Positions 28,446 to 39,599 of a stretch of DNA of 64,000 nucleotides are shown in pieces; the first letter of the stretch is position 1; each line of letters starts with the position of its first letter. Origin of the DNA: Termitomyces sp. T153 (taxonomy: Eukaryota > Basidiomycota > Agaricomycetes > Agaricales > Lyophyllaceae); NCBI GenBank assembly GCA_018296165.2, contig JACKQL020000026.1, forward strand, positions 186,001 through 250,000. Direction: 5' to 3'. A model generated the notes under the pieces. The model was not told the DNA's origin, made no database searches, and saw nothing but the letters and a program-made list of their open reading frames with translations. The position numbers and the translations under genes are program-made.

Positions 28446-29216
28446 CCTCCATGCAGAAACCACTGCACCAGAGTGTAAAAGAGAGGAACAGATTCTATCC
28501 GAAGTAGTTCTCCCAGAGTATTATGAATTTGCTGATGTGTTCTCTGAAGGGAGTGCCAAAGAACTTCTCCTGCACTGCTCCTATGACCACAAGATTGACC
28601 TCAAAGAAGGCACCTTGCCCCCATTTGGCAAGATCTACAACATGTCCAAGATCAAGCTCTGGGCCCTGAAGGAGTACCTCCATGACATGCTTGGCAAGGG
28701 CTTCATATGCCCATCAATTTCTGCCACTGGCACTCCAGTCTTGTTCACCAAGAAGAAGGATGGATCACTCTAACTCTGTATGGATTACTGGGGACTCAAC
28801 AACCAGTATTCCCTCCCCCTGATTGGAGATCTCATTGACTGCCTCCACAGTGCTAAGATCTACACAAAGATAGACCTCTGCTCTGGCTACAATAATGTCC
28901 AGATTGCTCTGAGACATGAATGGAAGACTGCCTTTCACACCCACTATAGCCTCTTTGAGTACCTTGTAATGCCCTTTGGAATGACTGACTCCCCCACCAC
29001 TTTCCAGTACTTCATGAATGACATCTTCCACAATATAAATGATGTTTTTGTCATCATGTATCTGAACAACATCTTGATCTACTCAAATTTGCCAGAGGAG
29101 CATCTGGAGCACATCTGCCACATCCTAGAATGACTCTGGGAGTATCACCTTCATGCCAAACCCAAGAAATGTTCCTTCCACACAATAGAGGTCAAATACC
29201 TTGGGGTCATTGTCAC
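28446..29216 (+). pseudogene. B-outer RT segment
   Basis: It continues the B-outer protease-RT joint after B-inner. It includes PPFGKIYNMSKIKLWALKEY, a TAA at 28771 where B-inner has TGA and the family Arg, DYWGLN for DYRGLN, and YLNNILIYS at 29060-29085 where the YLDD site has lost both Asp residues. It ends in ...GVIVT, cut by a solo LTR. Confidence 0.9.
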
Positions 29217-30350
29217 TGTCACAACCCATTCTCTGGACCCCCATACATCACCCAACAAACCCCCGTTCCCCCAGAACCTCCCCCAATGCTCCATCAAACT
29301 TCCCCAGCACTCCACACCTACTCCAGCTAACTCCGATGCATTCTTGGCTAACTCCGATGGCCCCCTGGCCAACTCAGATGTCTTCTCTGCAGCCACCAGC
29401 GCTTCCCCTGGATCTCCTGAGCCCCTGGGACCACTCCCCCGCTGTGCCTGACCCCATTGCACATCATCAACTCAACATCCTGGCCCCTCCAACTTACCCT
29501 GGAGCATCATGACAACTTTGGAATGGACCGCATCAACAATTGATCCCCTCAACATATCAATGTGGCCTGCCCTCTGGTTGTAACTGACACCCATTAGCTC
29601 CGTTGAGCTCCACCAAGCCCCGCCACCACAGCCAATGTTCCCAGAGCTCTTCAGTAGTCAGTATATAAGGCGTAGAGTAGCTCTTCATACTCTAGTCTTG
29701 AGATTACCTACCTTGCCTGATGTGTTTCTGATTGTTTCTTCTTGTGTTTCATGTTCCGTGTCTCGTTTTCTTCATTCTCAGTCTCCTAGTCTTTTCTCAT
29801 CACTATTCCATTATCATTTTGCTATTGTTCCATGTCTCCACCTGAATTTATTATCGTTCTCATCTCATCTCCACCTCATTTTGTTTGACTCCATCTCGTC
29901 TCATTTGATTCTGCCTATTGTATTCAAGTCCTCTCAACCATAACGCCCTCATGAATTCTACAATTACGATTATGAACCTCTGACACTCTTTCACCAACTC
30001 CAGACCTTGCTACATGCTTGGCTCCAAACCCTATCAATCCCCATTGATCCCCCATCAGAACTCTGGCTCTGCTCCCATCATTTGCATAGCCTCCACCTCC
30101 TCTGCACCTGCAACACTCCCATACAGACTTATGCCTGAACCCCACCAAGCCCGTCCCCCATTCCTGCAACTCATCCTCTACTCCTCCGGACCTTCCCGGA
30201 CTTGCTCAGATCAATTCCCACTAACTATCCTCACAAGTCCCCAGTGTTTGGAACACCTCCAAGTGCCCAGTTGTCAGTGCAGGAAATCATGTCTACCTAG
30301 TAAGGACTTGCCCAGTGTAGCTGAGCCCCCGTGGTCAGTGGAACCTGACA
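29217..30350 (+). repeat. Solo Gy-B LTR in B-outer
   Basis: It is 1,134 bp, TGTCA...TGACA, flanked by GTCAC at 29212-29216 and 30351-30355. Removing it restores the RT text GVIVTPNGM. It has a TATA box GTATATAAG near 29661. Confidence 0.93.
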
Positions 30351-31444
30351 GTCACTCCCAATGGCATGCGCATGGACCCTGTCAAGGTTAAAGCTATACT
30401 CAATTGGCCCCCACTGTGGAATATCAAGGAGGTACAGTCATTTCTGGGGTTTGCTAACTTTTGTCACTGATTCATTGACAACTACTCTGGAATCACCAAA
30501 CCCCTTGACTGACTCATGCAGAAGGACACTCCTTGGAATTGGGACAGCAAGTGCCAAAGTGTATTCCTCCTCCTGAAGAAGGCCTTCACCTCCACTCTGG
30601 TCCTCTGCCATTTTGACCCCTCCCTGCTGATTGTACTCAAATGCAATGCCTCTGACTACACCATTGCCAGAATACTCTCCCAATCAGACTTCAGAGGCAA
30701 GGATCTCTGCCCCATCGCCTTCTACACCTGTTTGATGATTCCTGCAGAGCTCAACTATGACATCTATGACAAAGAATTACTTGTGATTGTCAAAGCCTTC
30801 CGTCAGTGGCAGGCCTACCTTGAAGGATCCCTGCACCACATCCAAGTTTACTCTGACCACAACAACCTGCAATACTTCACAACCACAAAACAACTCAGCT
30901 GCCACCAAGCTCAATGGTCTGAAACTCTCTCAGAGTATGACTTCACCATCCACTATTGCCCTGAATGACTTGGCACAAAGCCCAACACCCTCACTTGGAG
31001 GTCTGATGTATATCCAAAAAAATTGTTTGAAGCCAAACAGAACATGTTCAACCATTGAGTGGTAATCCCCCCTGAACATCTACATGCCATGCTGATTTTA
31101 AATGATGAAGGGATCCTCCATCAAATCAGAAACTCACCTCCAGACCCTTTCTTCACCCAGCACAACTCCCACAACAATCTGACAAGTTGAGTGCCTAGAA
31201 CCCCTTTTTGCTGTCTCCAAACCACTGCCTCCTGCTCCGGAGTGGACAAATTTATGCTCCAGACCACAAGTCCATCCACCTCAACATACTCTGGCAACAC
31301 CACGACCACAAGCTCCAGGGGCACCCAGGAATTCATAAGACCCTTCAACTCATCTCCCAGACTTACTTTTGGCCAGGAATGAAGAAGGATGTCATGCAAT
31401 ACATAAGGGCCTGTGAACCTTGTCTCCAGGCCAAGGTACCTCAC
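30351..31444 (+). pseudogene. B-outer RT end, RNase H and integrase start
   Basis: It covers the end of RT and the RNase H domain (KCNASDYTIARIL, DKELLVIVKAF), to a TGA at 30966, followed by the N-terminal integrase region with the zinc motif (CEPCLQAK at 31417-31440). It is cut by B-NA at a CTCAC site. Confidence 0.9.
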
Positions 31445-31571
31445 TGTCATGACCCGTCCCCTGGACCCCCGCACATCGTCCAGCAACCTCCTGATTCCCC
31501 AAAACCTCCGACGCTCCACTGAACTTCCACCCATGCCCCGCACCCATTTTGGTTAGCCCCGATGCAACCTC

Positions 31572-31718
31572 GGCTAACTCCGACACCTCCCCGGCTAACT
31601 CCGACGCCTCCCCGGCTAACTCCGACGCCTCCCTGGCTAACTCCGACGCCTCCCCGGCTAACTCCGACGCCTCCTCGGCTAACTCCGACGCCTCCCCGGC
31701 TAACTCCGACGCCTCCCC
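31572..31718. repeat. 21-bp minisatellite, seven units, in the LTR
   Basis: Seven units of GGCTAACTCCGACGCCTCCC plus one more base lie head to tail with only a few changes. The partner LTR has three diverged units at about 48969-49031, so the array grew after insertion or during the last round of copying. Confidence 0.93.
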
Positions 31719-31990
31719 GCAGCCACTGACACTTACCCTGGATCTCCCGAACCCCGAGAACCACCCCCGCTGTTCCTGATCTTTGCCACCCATTATCAAC
31801 TCAACACCCTGGTTCCTCTGACCCATTCCGGAGTATCACAACAACCTCGGGGCAACCCGCATTCCCAAATGATCCCATCAATGTATCAGTGCGGCCCGAC
31901 CCTCAATTGCAACTGACACCCACCCACTCTGTCGAGCTCCGCCAAGCCCCGCCGCCGCAGCCGACATACCCTGAAGTTCTCCAGTAGTCA

Positions 31991-32035
31991 GTATATAAGA
32001 CGTCGAGTAGCTCTTCATACTCTAGTCTTGATATT
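31991..32035 (+). promoter_or_regulatory. B-NA LTR promoter and self-primer segment
   Basis: A TATA box (GTATATAAG, from 31991) and, about 33 bases later, AGTCTTGATATT at 32024-32035. The same pair, with the same spacing, is in every Gy-B LTR in the window. Confidence 0.72.
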
Positions 32036-32714
32036 GCTTAACGTTACCTATGGTCTGATTGTTTCCTTCTTGTGTTTCGTGTTTTGTGTTTTGTGTTTCA
32101 TTTTCCTTACTCTCAGTCTCCTGGTCTTGTCTCAGTCTCCTGGTCTTATCCCAGTCTCCCAGTCTTGTCTTGTCTCTATTTTGTTATCATTCTTGTCACC
32201 GTTTTGTATCTCCACTCGAATCTACTCTTGTTCCACATCAACCCCATTTCATTTCGTCCAACGCGGTCTTGGTGACTCCGTCCAACCATAGTGCCCAAGC
32301 CTTCCTCAACCTTAATGACCTCACAAACTCCACGATTATGATTACAAACCCCGACACTCTTTCCCAGACCTGAACCCTGCTCTTCATTTGGTCCCAGACT
32401 CCATCAACTCCAATTGATCTTCCATCAAACCCTGGCTCCACTCCCATTGATCGCATAGCTGCCTACTCCTTTGCTTCTGCAAATCTCCCATACAGTCTTC
32501 TGCCTGAACCCCACCAAGCCTGTCCCATTTCCTTGCAATCCAACTTCTCCGGACCTCCCCGGATCTGTCCAGATCACATCCCACCGACTATCCGCACAAG
32601 CCATCAGTGCCCAGAATGCTTTTGAGTGTTCAGTTGCCAGTGCAAGGGGATCACACCCACCTAGTAAGGACTCGCCCAGTGCAGCTGAGCCCCCAAGGTC
32701 AGCGGAACCTGACA

Positions 32715-32727
32715 TAATATCAAGACT
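32715..32727 (+). other. B-NA primer-binding site, self-complementary type
   Basis: TAATATCAAGACT abuts the LTR and pairs with 32024-32035 of the same transcript. It is identical to the site in B-inner although the interiors differ, which suggests the site has been kept by use. Confidence 0.7.
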
Positions 32728-35700
32728 CTACCTTACCCCGTCTGTGATGCCCGCATTATCTCCGCACACACAATCAAATAACTCCAATGTCTATGGTCTA
32801 CCCATGCCTGGAAACCCTTATGATTCATATGGCCCTGCCCAATTTGCTGAGGCACATTGAGTCGCGGATCCGACACCAAACATCCCCTCCGCTCCGGTTA
32901 CATCCATACAATGGCTCCCCCCACAGACACCCTCCCCAACTCACACCCAACCTCCAACCCCTCGTGCAAACCGTCAAATCATCCCCCACCCCACCCTTAC
33001 CCTCTCTGCCAACTCCGTTCCCTCGCACAAAGTTGACCCCGACGTCACCCAAAGAACAGCATTCCAAAACCTGGTGACCATCTGACCAAATGAGCAACAA
33101 AGTCTCTGGCACCGCGCCAACCCTCCGACAAACAATAACACCAACCTGCCACAAAACCGTCACCTATTGCATGAAGGATCGCCAGCCACAATGAGACCAC
33201 TGAGAACGCGCTTCCCCGAAGCCTGCCTGTGGATCCACCGACCCACTAGCAACCCCACAGACTGACAAATGCAACTAATCACCAACAACCTCACCAAACC
33301 CTACTATTGACCACCCAACCCTCACCCCGATCACCCCCGAGGAACTACACCCTCTGACAACTAGCCCCAAAACCACTGAAATCAAGCTCAAACCCAACAA
33401 CCCCAACAACAGAGCAAGAACCCCAGACCTAGGCTACGCTCCAACCCCAGAACCTGCTTCCGGACCTTGGTTGATTTGGCCGTCACCTCCGCCCAACAAA
33501 TAAAGGGGCCCCAACACCTCCGACCCGACCCCAACAACCCCAGAACAAGACCAAGACATCCCCGAGCCTCTAGACGGTCAGGAAAAGAATGGCTATGCAC
33601 CCTCCACCCTGCCGCCTAAAGCACAGCCCCAAAGTTAACGAGGAGAACCATGGCACCCCACTCTCGACAAGGGACAACTCCGGACCATGCTGCTATTTCA
33701 CCACCTTCCCCCACACAATCCGGAACCCCTGACAATGAGGACCCTGGACGCCAAACCTCCTCGCATGCCATTCCCAAACCTAAACTCCACCACCAGACTC
33801 CGCCACCTCCCACAAAGGAACCCCCAGCATAGGAGCCACTCTGAACTAACTATAGGAAAAAGGACCCTATACGAAGTAGTTCCCCTAAGTACTCTAAATT
33901 TGCTGACATGTTCATATAAGGGAGGGAGAAGCCCCACCATCATCCAGAGAATGTCAATCAGCCGTTCAAGCGACCTGATGACCCAAAGGGCATACGCTCC
34001 GATATCCTTAAAGGACCTCCCCCACCTGGCTAGACGACCCAAACAACCCCGCGCCAGCCCAAAACTGCCCAACTCACCCCTCCGACCCCCTCCGAACCCC
34101 TTGACACAGCTCTGGACCCTAGCAACACAACTCCAGAGCCTCTGCTCCGACTATGACATTTGATCGAGGGGACTCACAGCGCCAGCCCAACAACGATGCC
34201 CTGGTAGCCCCAACTCTGCGACATAAATCACCACCCGCTCCAAATCCTGCCCCTACGCCAGAATATGTCCATCGAACAGGGACCACATCATTGGAGCACC
34301 CAGAAGCAAGCCACATACGAAGTATCCTCTTTGGAGTACCCAGAAGCAGGCCACATGCGAAGTAATCTCTCGGAGTACCCTAAAGGTTGCTGATGCCTTC
34401 CCCAAGAAGCAAGTGGTGCCTCTCCCTACTGCCACCCCCGCATTTGCAACAATCTCCGGGCCGCTCCAGAACATGAATGAAGAGTTGCCTCAACCCTGCC
34501 GCGACTCCCAGGGAGTCCCACTCCAGTGCCTCCCCGCGACTGACCTCCCCGCCACCCCCCAACAATCATGAACAACCATCTTCCCCCATCCAAGCTCAGC
34601 TCCAGGAGCCACCGCCACTCCTGCGTGACAACTCCACTGCTCCGCAAAAAAACCCCACACTGGAGCTCCCCCTCCAATTTGCGACACAACCCCACTCACA
34701 AGTTAAGACCCAACCCCAACCCCCGCATCAGCTCTGGACTCCTGGTACTCGCGCTTGGAACTGCGGACCGACAAAATGCACCTCAGACCCCTTCCTCTAC
34801 CCCCCAAAGCCAACACAACCAACAAAACCCCCACCAGTGACCCTTGTATCGACTCCGGGACTGCCCACTTCTTCCCCGATGAAGGAACCACTGACCCCCA
34901 GGAGGGAACAACCCATTAAGACGAGCCCGAAGCTCTGCTGAGGCGAGCCATTCCCCAACCAACCCCTGCGCTGCCCCTGCCCAAAAGAAACATCCACCAA
35001 TACAACTCCAACAGACCTCAAAACTCAAGGGAGTGTCAGAAATACGTAAGACCCCTCTGTCTGTCTCAGGACTTACCTTTGGTCAGGAAAGCAATGCCAC
35101 GTAGATGACCTGGAACCTCAAATTTTGGCTCTGGACCCAAAGGAACTGGTCGGGACTAATTACCCTGCATCCTGCCCCCTCAGTCATTGACACTCCGGAG
35201 CACACCAAAGCACCACTCAAACATGCCCACTCACAGATGCAATACTCCGGAACACGACCTCGACCCAGACCAACACCCCGGAGCACAGCAAGCCCAATCC
35301 CAAGTGCCCTTCACCAAGCGCAATACTCTGGAGCTTGCCCTGCACAACCCCACCAAATGAAAATCTCCAGGCATCCTCAACCCAGAGATCCTCACCCTGA
35401 GGGAGTATCTCCGCCCCCACGCTGACCAAACCCACAGCCCAGAACCCGCTCCTGCCAACTCATTACAAGGACCCCTCTCTGGACCAACTATGCCGCAAGG
35501 ACGAACCTTGCCCCACCGACCCCCACCAATGAAGAGGGCCCCGCCGCCTTTGCCACCAGTGCCGGCATAAGGGCCAGATCACGGGAAGACCTCCGTCCCC
35601 CCCGCCAACTGCACTGCCAAGAAAACCAAAGCCCCAAACCCGCTGGACACCCGTGAAAGATTCGAAGGTCTGCCCTCCGGTACCAACACAGCGCACATCC

Positions 35701-35849
35701 CCGCCGCAGACTAAAGAAAACCCCTACACCCCTGGTCAGAAATTCCAAGAATCAAACCCAATAACACCACCCAAAATGCCACGGAACTCCACAGGAGAAC
35801 TCCCACCACCCCCGCCGAACCTCGGGAGCCCTCCCTGTGATGCCCCGCC
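32728..35849 (+). pseudogene. B-NA scrambled interior
   Basis: It opens with a gag-like start region, then a C- and A-rich text with no frame above about 160 codons. Short stretches resemble Gy-B pol: the protease-RT linker near 33860-33930 (a GAAGTAGTTCCCCT-type match to 21520), an integrase-like stretch near 35035-35095, and an RT-like GAGGGAGTATCT near 35400. Order and spacing are not those of B-inner. A 40-bp unit is repeated at 34293-34332 and 34333-34371. No product is expected. Confidence 0.6.
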
Positions 35850-35853
35850 CCGT

Positions 35854-36986
35854 TGATGTGCTCCTATGCCGCCTAGTGCCGTGCAGGAAACCAAAAAGAG
35901 AGGACCAAACACTAGTCACTAGATAGGGTAGCTGGCAGTAGGAAGTTAATAATGAGGGCGAGTCAGTAACCGTCCCAGAGAACGAGAGTTGAAATGGTGT
36001 ATTCGAGGTGAAGTAGAAGTTGGTCGCTATCGCTAGCTGCGGTCGCTAGTGATAATAAGGGGAAGATGAGTGAAGACGGATAACGTTGCTAAGACTAAGC
36101 GATCCCTTAACGGTGGTGAAAGGGATAGAGCGAAAGAGAGGAAATGACAAAGGGAAAGACTGAAATCAAAGGACGAACGTAAACTAGTCGTTAGCCGTAG
36201 TCGCTAACGTCGCTAAGTCGAAATAACGCTAACGGGCACCCGTAATTGGTACCACACGAAGTCGATGCCGAAGTCGAAGAGGCTTGTCGCTAAGCCTAAG
36301 TCGAAGACGAGATGAGAGAGAGACAAAGGGGTAGACGAAATCTTAAGCTGGTAGGCTTATAGAGAGGTACGATCCGATGGTGGAAGTCGATGGTAATTGC
36401 CCTTCTATGAGTTCTATGTACAAGCAGTATTTATATGTTCCCAGAGTACAGTAAGGGAGGGTAAGCAATTAAGTGCCACTAGCGACGGCGTCTGTCACTG
36501 TTTACGGTGCGTGCCAGACGTCAGTCTTGTAACTAAGTAAAAGGGTCGTAGATGAGGTCTTAGCGACGACTAATTGCTAATAAAACCAAAAAAAAAAAAG
36601 AACGAGTCCGCTGTCAACTCCTGAAGCGCAAACGCCGTCCCAGTATATGTGTAAGCTCGGTAACTAAATGATAGGGAAAAAGGTACGCGTCTGATAATTT
36701 GTCCATATATGGTAGAGCCTTGTTTGGTCGCCAAGATCGCTAGTGTCGCTAGTAATCGTCGCTAGGGGGAGTCTAGGCCTTGAGGATCTAGACCTAAGTT
36801 CCAGACTTCACGTGATATTCCTCGTGATTGATAAGTCTCGTGATTGCTAGAGTCTCGTGATTCGGTCCCATCCTCGTGCTAAGTCCCGTGCGCTGAGTGT
36901 TGTGACTTGTGTCGGGTTCAAAGTAGTCAGCTGCCGCTAAGTCCGAAATGTCAAAAATGGTGCTCAGCGATAACTGGGGCTCATCA
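35854..36986 (-). repeat. A1 3' LTR
   Basis: On the minus strand it reads TGATGAGCCCC...GCACATCA. A TATA-like ATATAAATACTG lies at about 36436-36425. Many copies of the word GTCGCTA or its complement are seen (for example 36020-36060, 36180-36240 and 36720-36775). Confidence 0.95.
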
Positions 36987-36997
36987 TCCTCCCCCGT
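36987..36997 (-). other. A1 polypurine tract
   Basis: On the minus strand the bases just upstream of the 3' LTR read ACGGGGGAGGA, a purine run suited to prime plus-strand DNA. Confidence 0.65.
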
Positions 36998-37158
36998 ACT
37001 GAAATATTGACTGTCCTCAGTCAACCTCGAAATCACGTGCTCGAATGCCTGGTCCGTGCGCCAAGGAGATTCGAGTAAAAGTAGCTGGCGGTATCGCTCG
37101 AACTTCATCATCCCACTTCCTTATCGTCTAATCATCTCTACATCTCGATCTTATCGCT

Positions 37159-39166
37159 ATGTCTGACCTCGCATCGCAACTTGAAAAGATCACGATGGCC
37201 CACGCCTTTCTGGACCGCGTCGACCGATTGCTCGCTGTGGCTCGTGCGTCGTTGGCGAAGGATCCTCGCTTGGCGGTCACCGCCATATTTCAGACGTGGC
37301 TGCAATGGTTCAAGACCTCGGGGAGTGGAATGGAGTGGCCGGAGTTGGCGACTGTCGAGAAGGAGTGTCGCCAGCTGTATGAGGAGTACAAGGGGGAAGA
37401 ATGGGTTCGCCCATTTGATGTCCACTTCGTAAGTGTCTTCTTCTCTTCTTGTTAGCGATGACTTCTGACGCGATCGCCAGGCGCCAGTCGACCCTTCGCT
37501 GGAGTTCTTAATGGACGACCTCACGGCGGGAATGACGGTAAGTGCCCCAGTAGTCGCTAGCGCTAGCGACACTGCTAAGGTACGTTAGCTCTTTGAAGAC
37601 TTGTCACCAAATGACCAGTTTTTCTTCCAGCACCCGGTAGGTGCGACAGCGGTGGCGAGGGGGGAGGAACGAGGCGAGGGTCGGGGGAACGAGGAGGCGG
37701 CGAATCGTGGGGACATTCAAGAAGCGGGCCCCTCGACTCCCAAGGCTGCGCCTGGCGGCGTCGCTAGGGGGTTGGCGACGTCGCCAAGATTGGCGACAAC
37801 CCCGAGGAGCAAAGGGAAGGGGAAGGGAAAGGCAAAAGCACAAGATGAGGAGGACGAGGATATTGAGGTGAGTCTTCTTTCTTTTTCGCTAATCCTTGGC
37901 GACAATCGCTAACCTTTCCTGCAGGATCATGTTGAAGAAACGTTTACCGACAAGCGCTTGGCGACACTCCTTCGATGGCGAAGGACGACGACGGTGGTGG
38001 ATACAGGTCTGGGAGCAGGAGTGAAGTTGGACAAGGCTAAAGGCAAGGTAACAGTGTCGCTAGAGAGGCGGCAAGAATATAAGCGCACGCAAGGAGCGGT
38101 GAGTACTTAGCGATCTTTTCTCTTCTTGTCGCTAACACCTTCTTTTAGTGCGACAACTGCTGGGCCGACAATGACCCAGAAGGCTGCTGGTACCCCACGG
38201 GGGTCCAGCCGTGCTATCGCTGCGACAGTACCAGGAAGAGCTGTTCGCACAGCGGCCAGTCATCGAGGAGCACTGGCAGTAAATTCGCTAAGAAGATAGC
38301 GATCAAGGCGGCGTCGGTAAGGAACGCGCGGGCTTTTGTGGAGCGGCAGAGGGAGCGGGCGATGCGAGGGGAGGCGATCGAGGTCGAGCATTCGAGCTTG
38401 AACTTGCCGACGTCGCAGGAGGAGGCTGGGGTTAGCGGCAGCGGAGGCGCCAAGGTGAAGAGCAGGGCAGTGGTGGAGAGCGACGAGGACCGCAGTGACG
38501 ACGATGGCGACGACGACGTGCCTCTGGCGCGGAAACGGCCAGCAAGTCCTTCGTCGGTCGCTAGCGCTAAGCGACCTCGAACAGTCGCCAACGAGGGGGA
38601 AGACGAGGACGTGGGGATGAGAGAGGCGACTCCCTTGGCGACGGTCGCCGAGGTAGAGCGGGAAGCGAGCGACATGGAGGTCGAGGGCGAGGAAGAAGAA
38701 GTTGTACCCGTCGCTGCTGAGGAGGAGGAGCAGGCTGAGGAGGTTGAGGTCGTTCGACGAGTAAGTTCTTTCCTTTTGCTAACTTCTTGATCGCTAACTG
38801 CTTTGTTAGGGAACCTGGAGCGATACTCCATTGCGCCAGGTTGGCGACGACGAACTGGAGTGGCTGGGCGAGGACCTTGGCTGGCCGACGCCGCTAACGA
38901 CAGCGGCGTCGCTACTGGACTTCGATGAGAGGGCGGCGGGAGTGGAACGACGGTTCCAGAGGGAGCTGGAGGCGGCGAGGGAGGAGTTGTTAGCGGCACG
39001 GGCTCGCTATACAGTCGCTAAGCGGACGCTGGCGACTCTGGCGGGATATCGGCGAGACTGTCAGGCTTTCCTGGCCTGGCAGGAGGAGAACAACGTTGGC
39101 GAGGGGGATTGGGAGGAGGCGGAGGCGAGGGAGGTTCCCGAAGACGACGCCGACCTCGACGCCTAG
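37159..39166 (+). CDS. A1 antisense accessory gene: Zn2Cys6-like cluster, acidic linker, coiled coil
   Basis: Six exons give 582 residues: 37159-37428, 37481-37537, 37589-37867, 37925-38098, 38149-38760, 38810-39166. Every intron is GT-AG, about 50 nt, and in phase 0; they splice only in the plus direction, so the gene is made from its own RNA, opposite to gag-pol. Exon 5 opens with a cysteine cluster, C-x2-C-x8-C-x8-C-x2-C-x6-C (38149-38244), close to fungal binuclear zinc clusters. An acidic Asp/Glu-rich stretch with two basic patches (ARKRPASP, AKRPR) suggests nuclear entry. Residues of about 500-560 form a coiled coil (RRFQRELEAAREELLAARAR). The ATG lies 172 bp from the 3' LTR, so its promoter is in that gap or in the LTR. 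The function is not known. Confidence 0.82.
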
Positions 39167-39499
39167 CGACTGCCGTCCCCTGTATATAAATTTTTAGTTT
39201 TATCTTCGTATGGACACAGACTAGCCCCCTTAAGGGGCCCCAAAAATGTATAGTACTTTGTTCACGATTCAGGAACTGAGAGGGAAATGAAAGAGAAACA
39301 AGGAATAAGGCGTACTAGCGATTGTCGCCTAGCGCTAGCGACGCTTTGAAGGCAAACGCTCAGTAGATCATCATGGCGAATTACCCCTAGAGGCGTGCCG
39401 AGCGCTGGCGACAGAATAGCCTAGCGCAGCATCGAAAACAAGACAGTAGTAAGTAAAGTGTCTGTGAAAGATTAATGTTTTTGTAACGTATTTGCGGAT

Positions 39500-39574
<75 letters not shown>

Positions 39575-39599
39575 AATAATAGGGAGAAAAGAGGCAAGG
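39167..39599. other. Convergent spacer with a 73-nt T run
   Basis: The antisense gene ends at 39166 and pol ends at 39600 on the other strand. Between them lie short AT-rich sequence, several GTCGCTA-type words, and an unbroken run of 73 T at 39501-39573. On the pol strand this is poly(A) starting 26 nt after the pol stop codon. Slippage may have altered its true length. Confidence 0.9.

Larger units (their letters stand above)
31445..32714 (+). repeat. B-NA 5' LTR
   Basis: It is 1,270 bp, the longest Gy-B LTR here. Of the 90-bp excess over its 3' partner, 84 bp is four extra units of a 21-bp repeat. The two LTRs otherwise differ mainly at CpG sites. Confidence 0.92.

Noticed and set aside
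31549..31779. An open frame made of repeated SPANSDA units
   Set aside because: It is the translation of the 21-bp minisatellite inside an LTR.
33650..35856. Several open frames of 60-158 codons in B-NA
   Set aside because: They are Pro/Thr/His-rich translations of C- and A-rich DNA in all frames. Short pol-like DNA matches lie in different frames, so no single product is supported.
36794..37111. A 105-codon minus-strand open frame across the A1 PPT and LTR start, also open in part in other Gy-A LTRs
   Set aside because: The same frame in the solo LTR at 24319 differs mostly at replacement sites, including a run of four changed codons. I see no sign of selection for protein.
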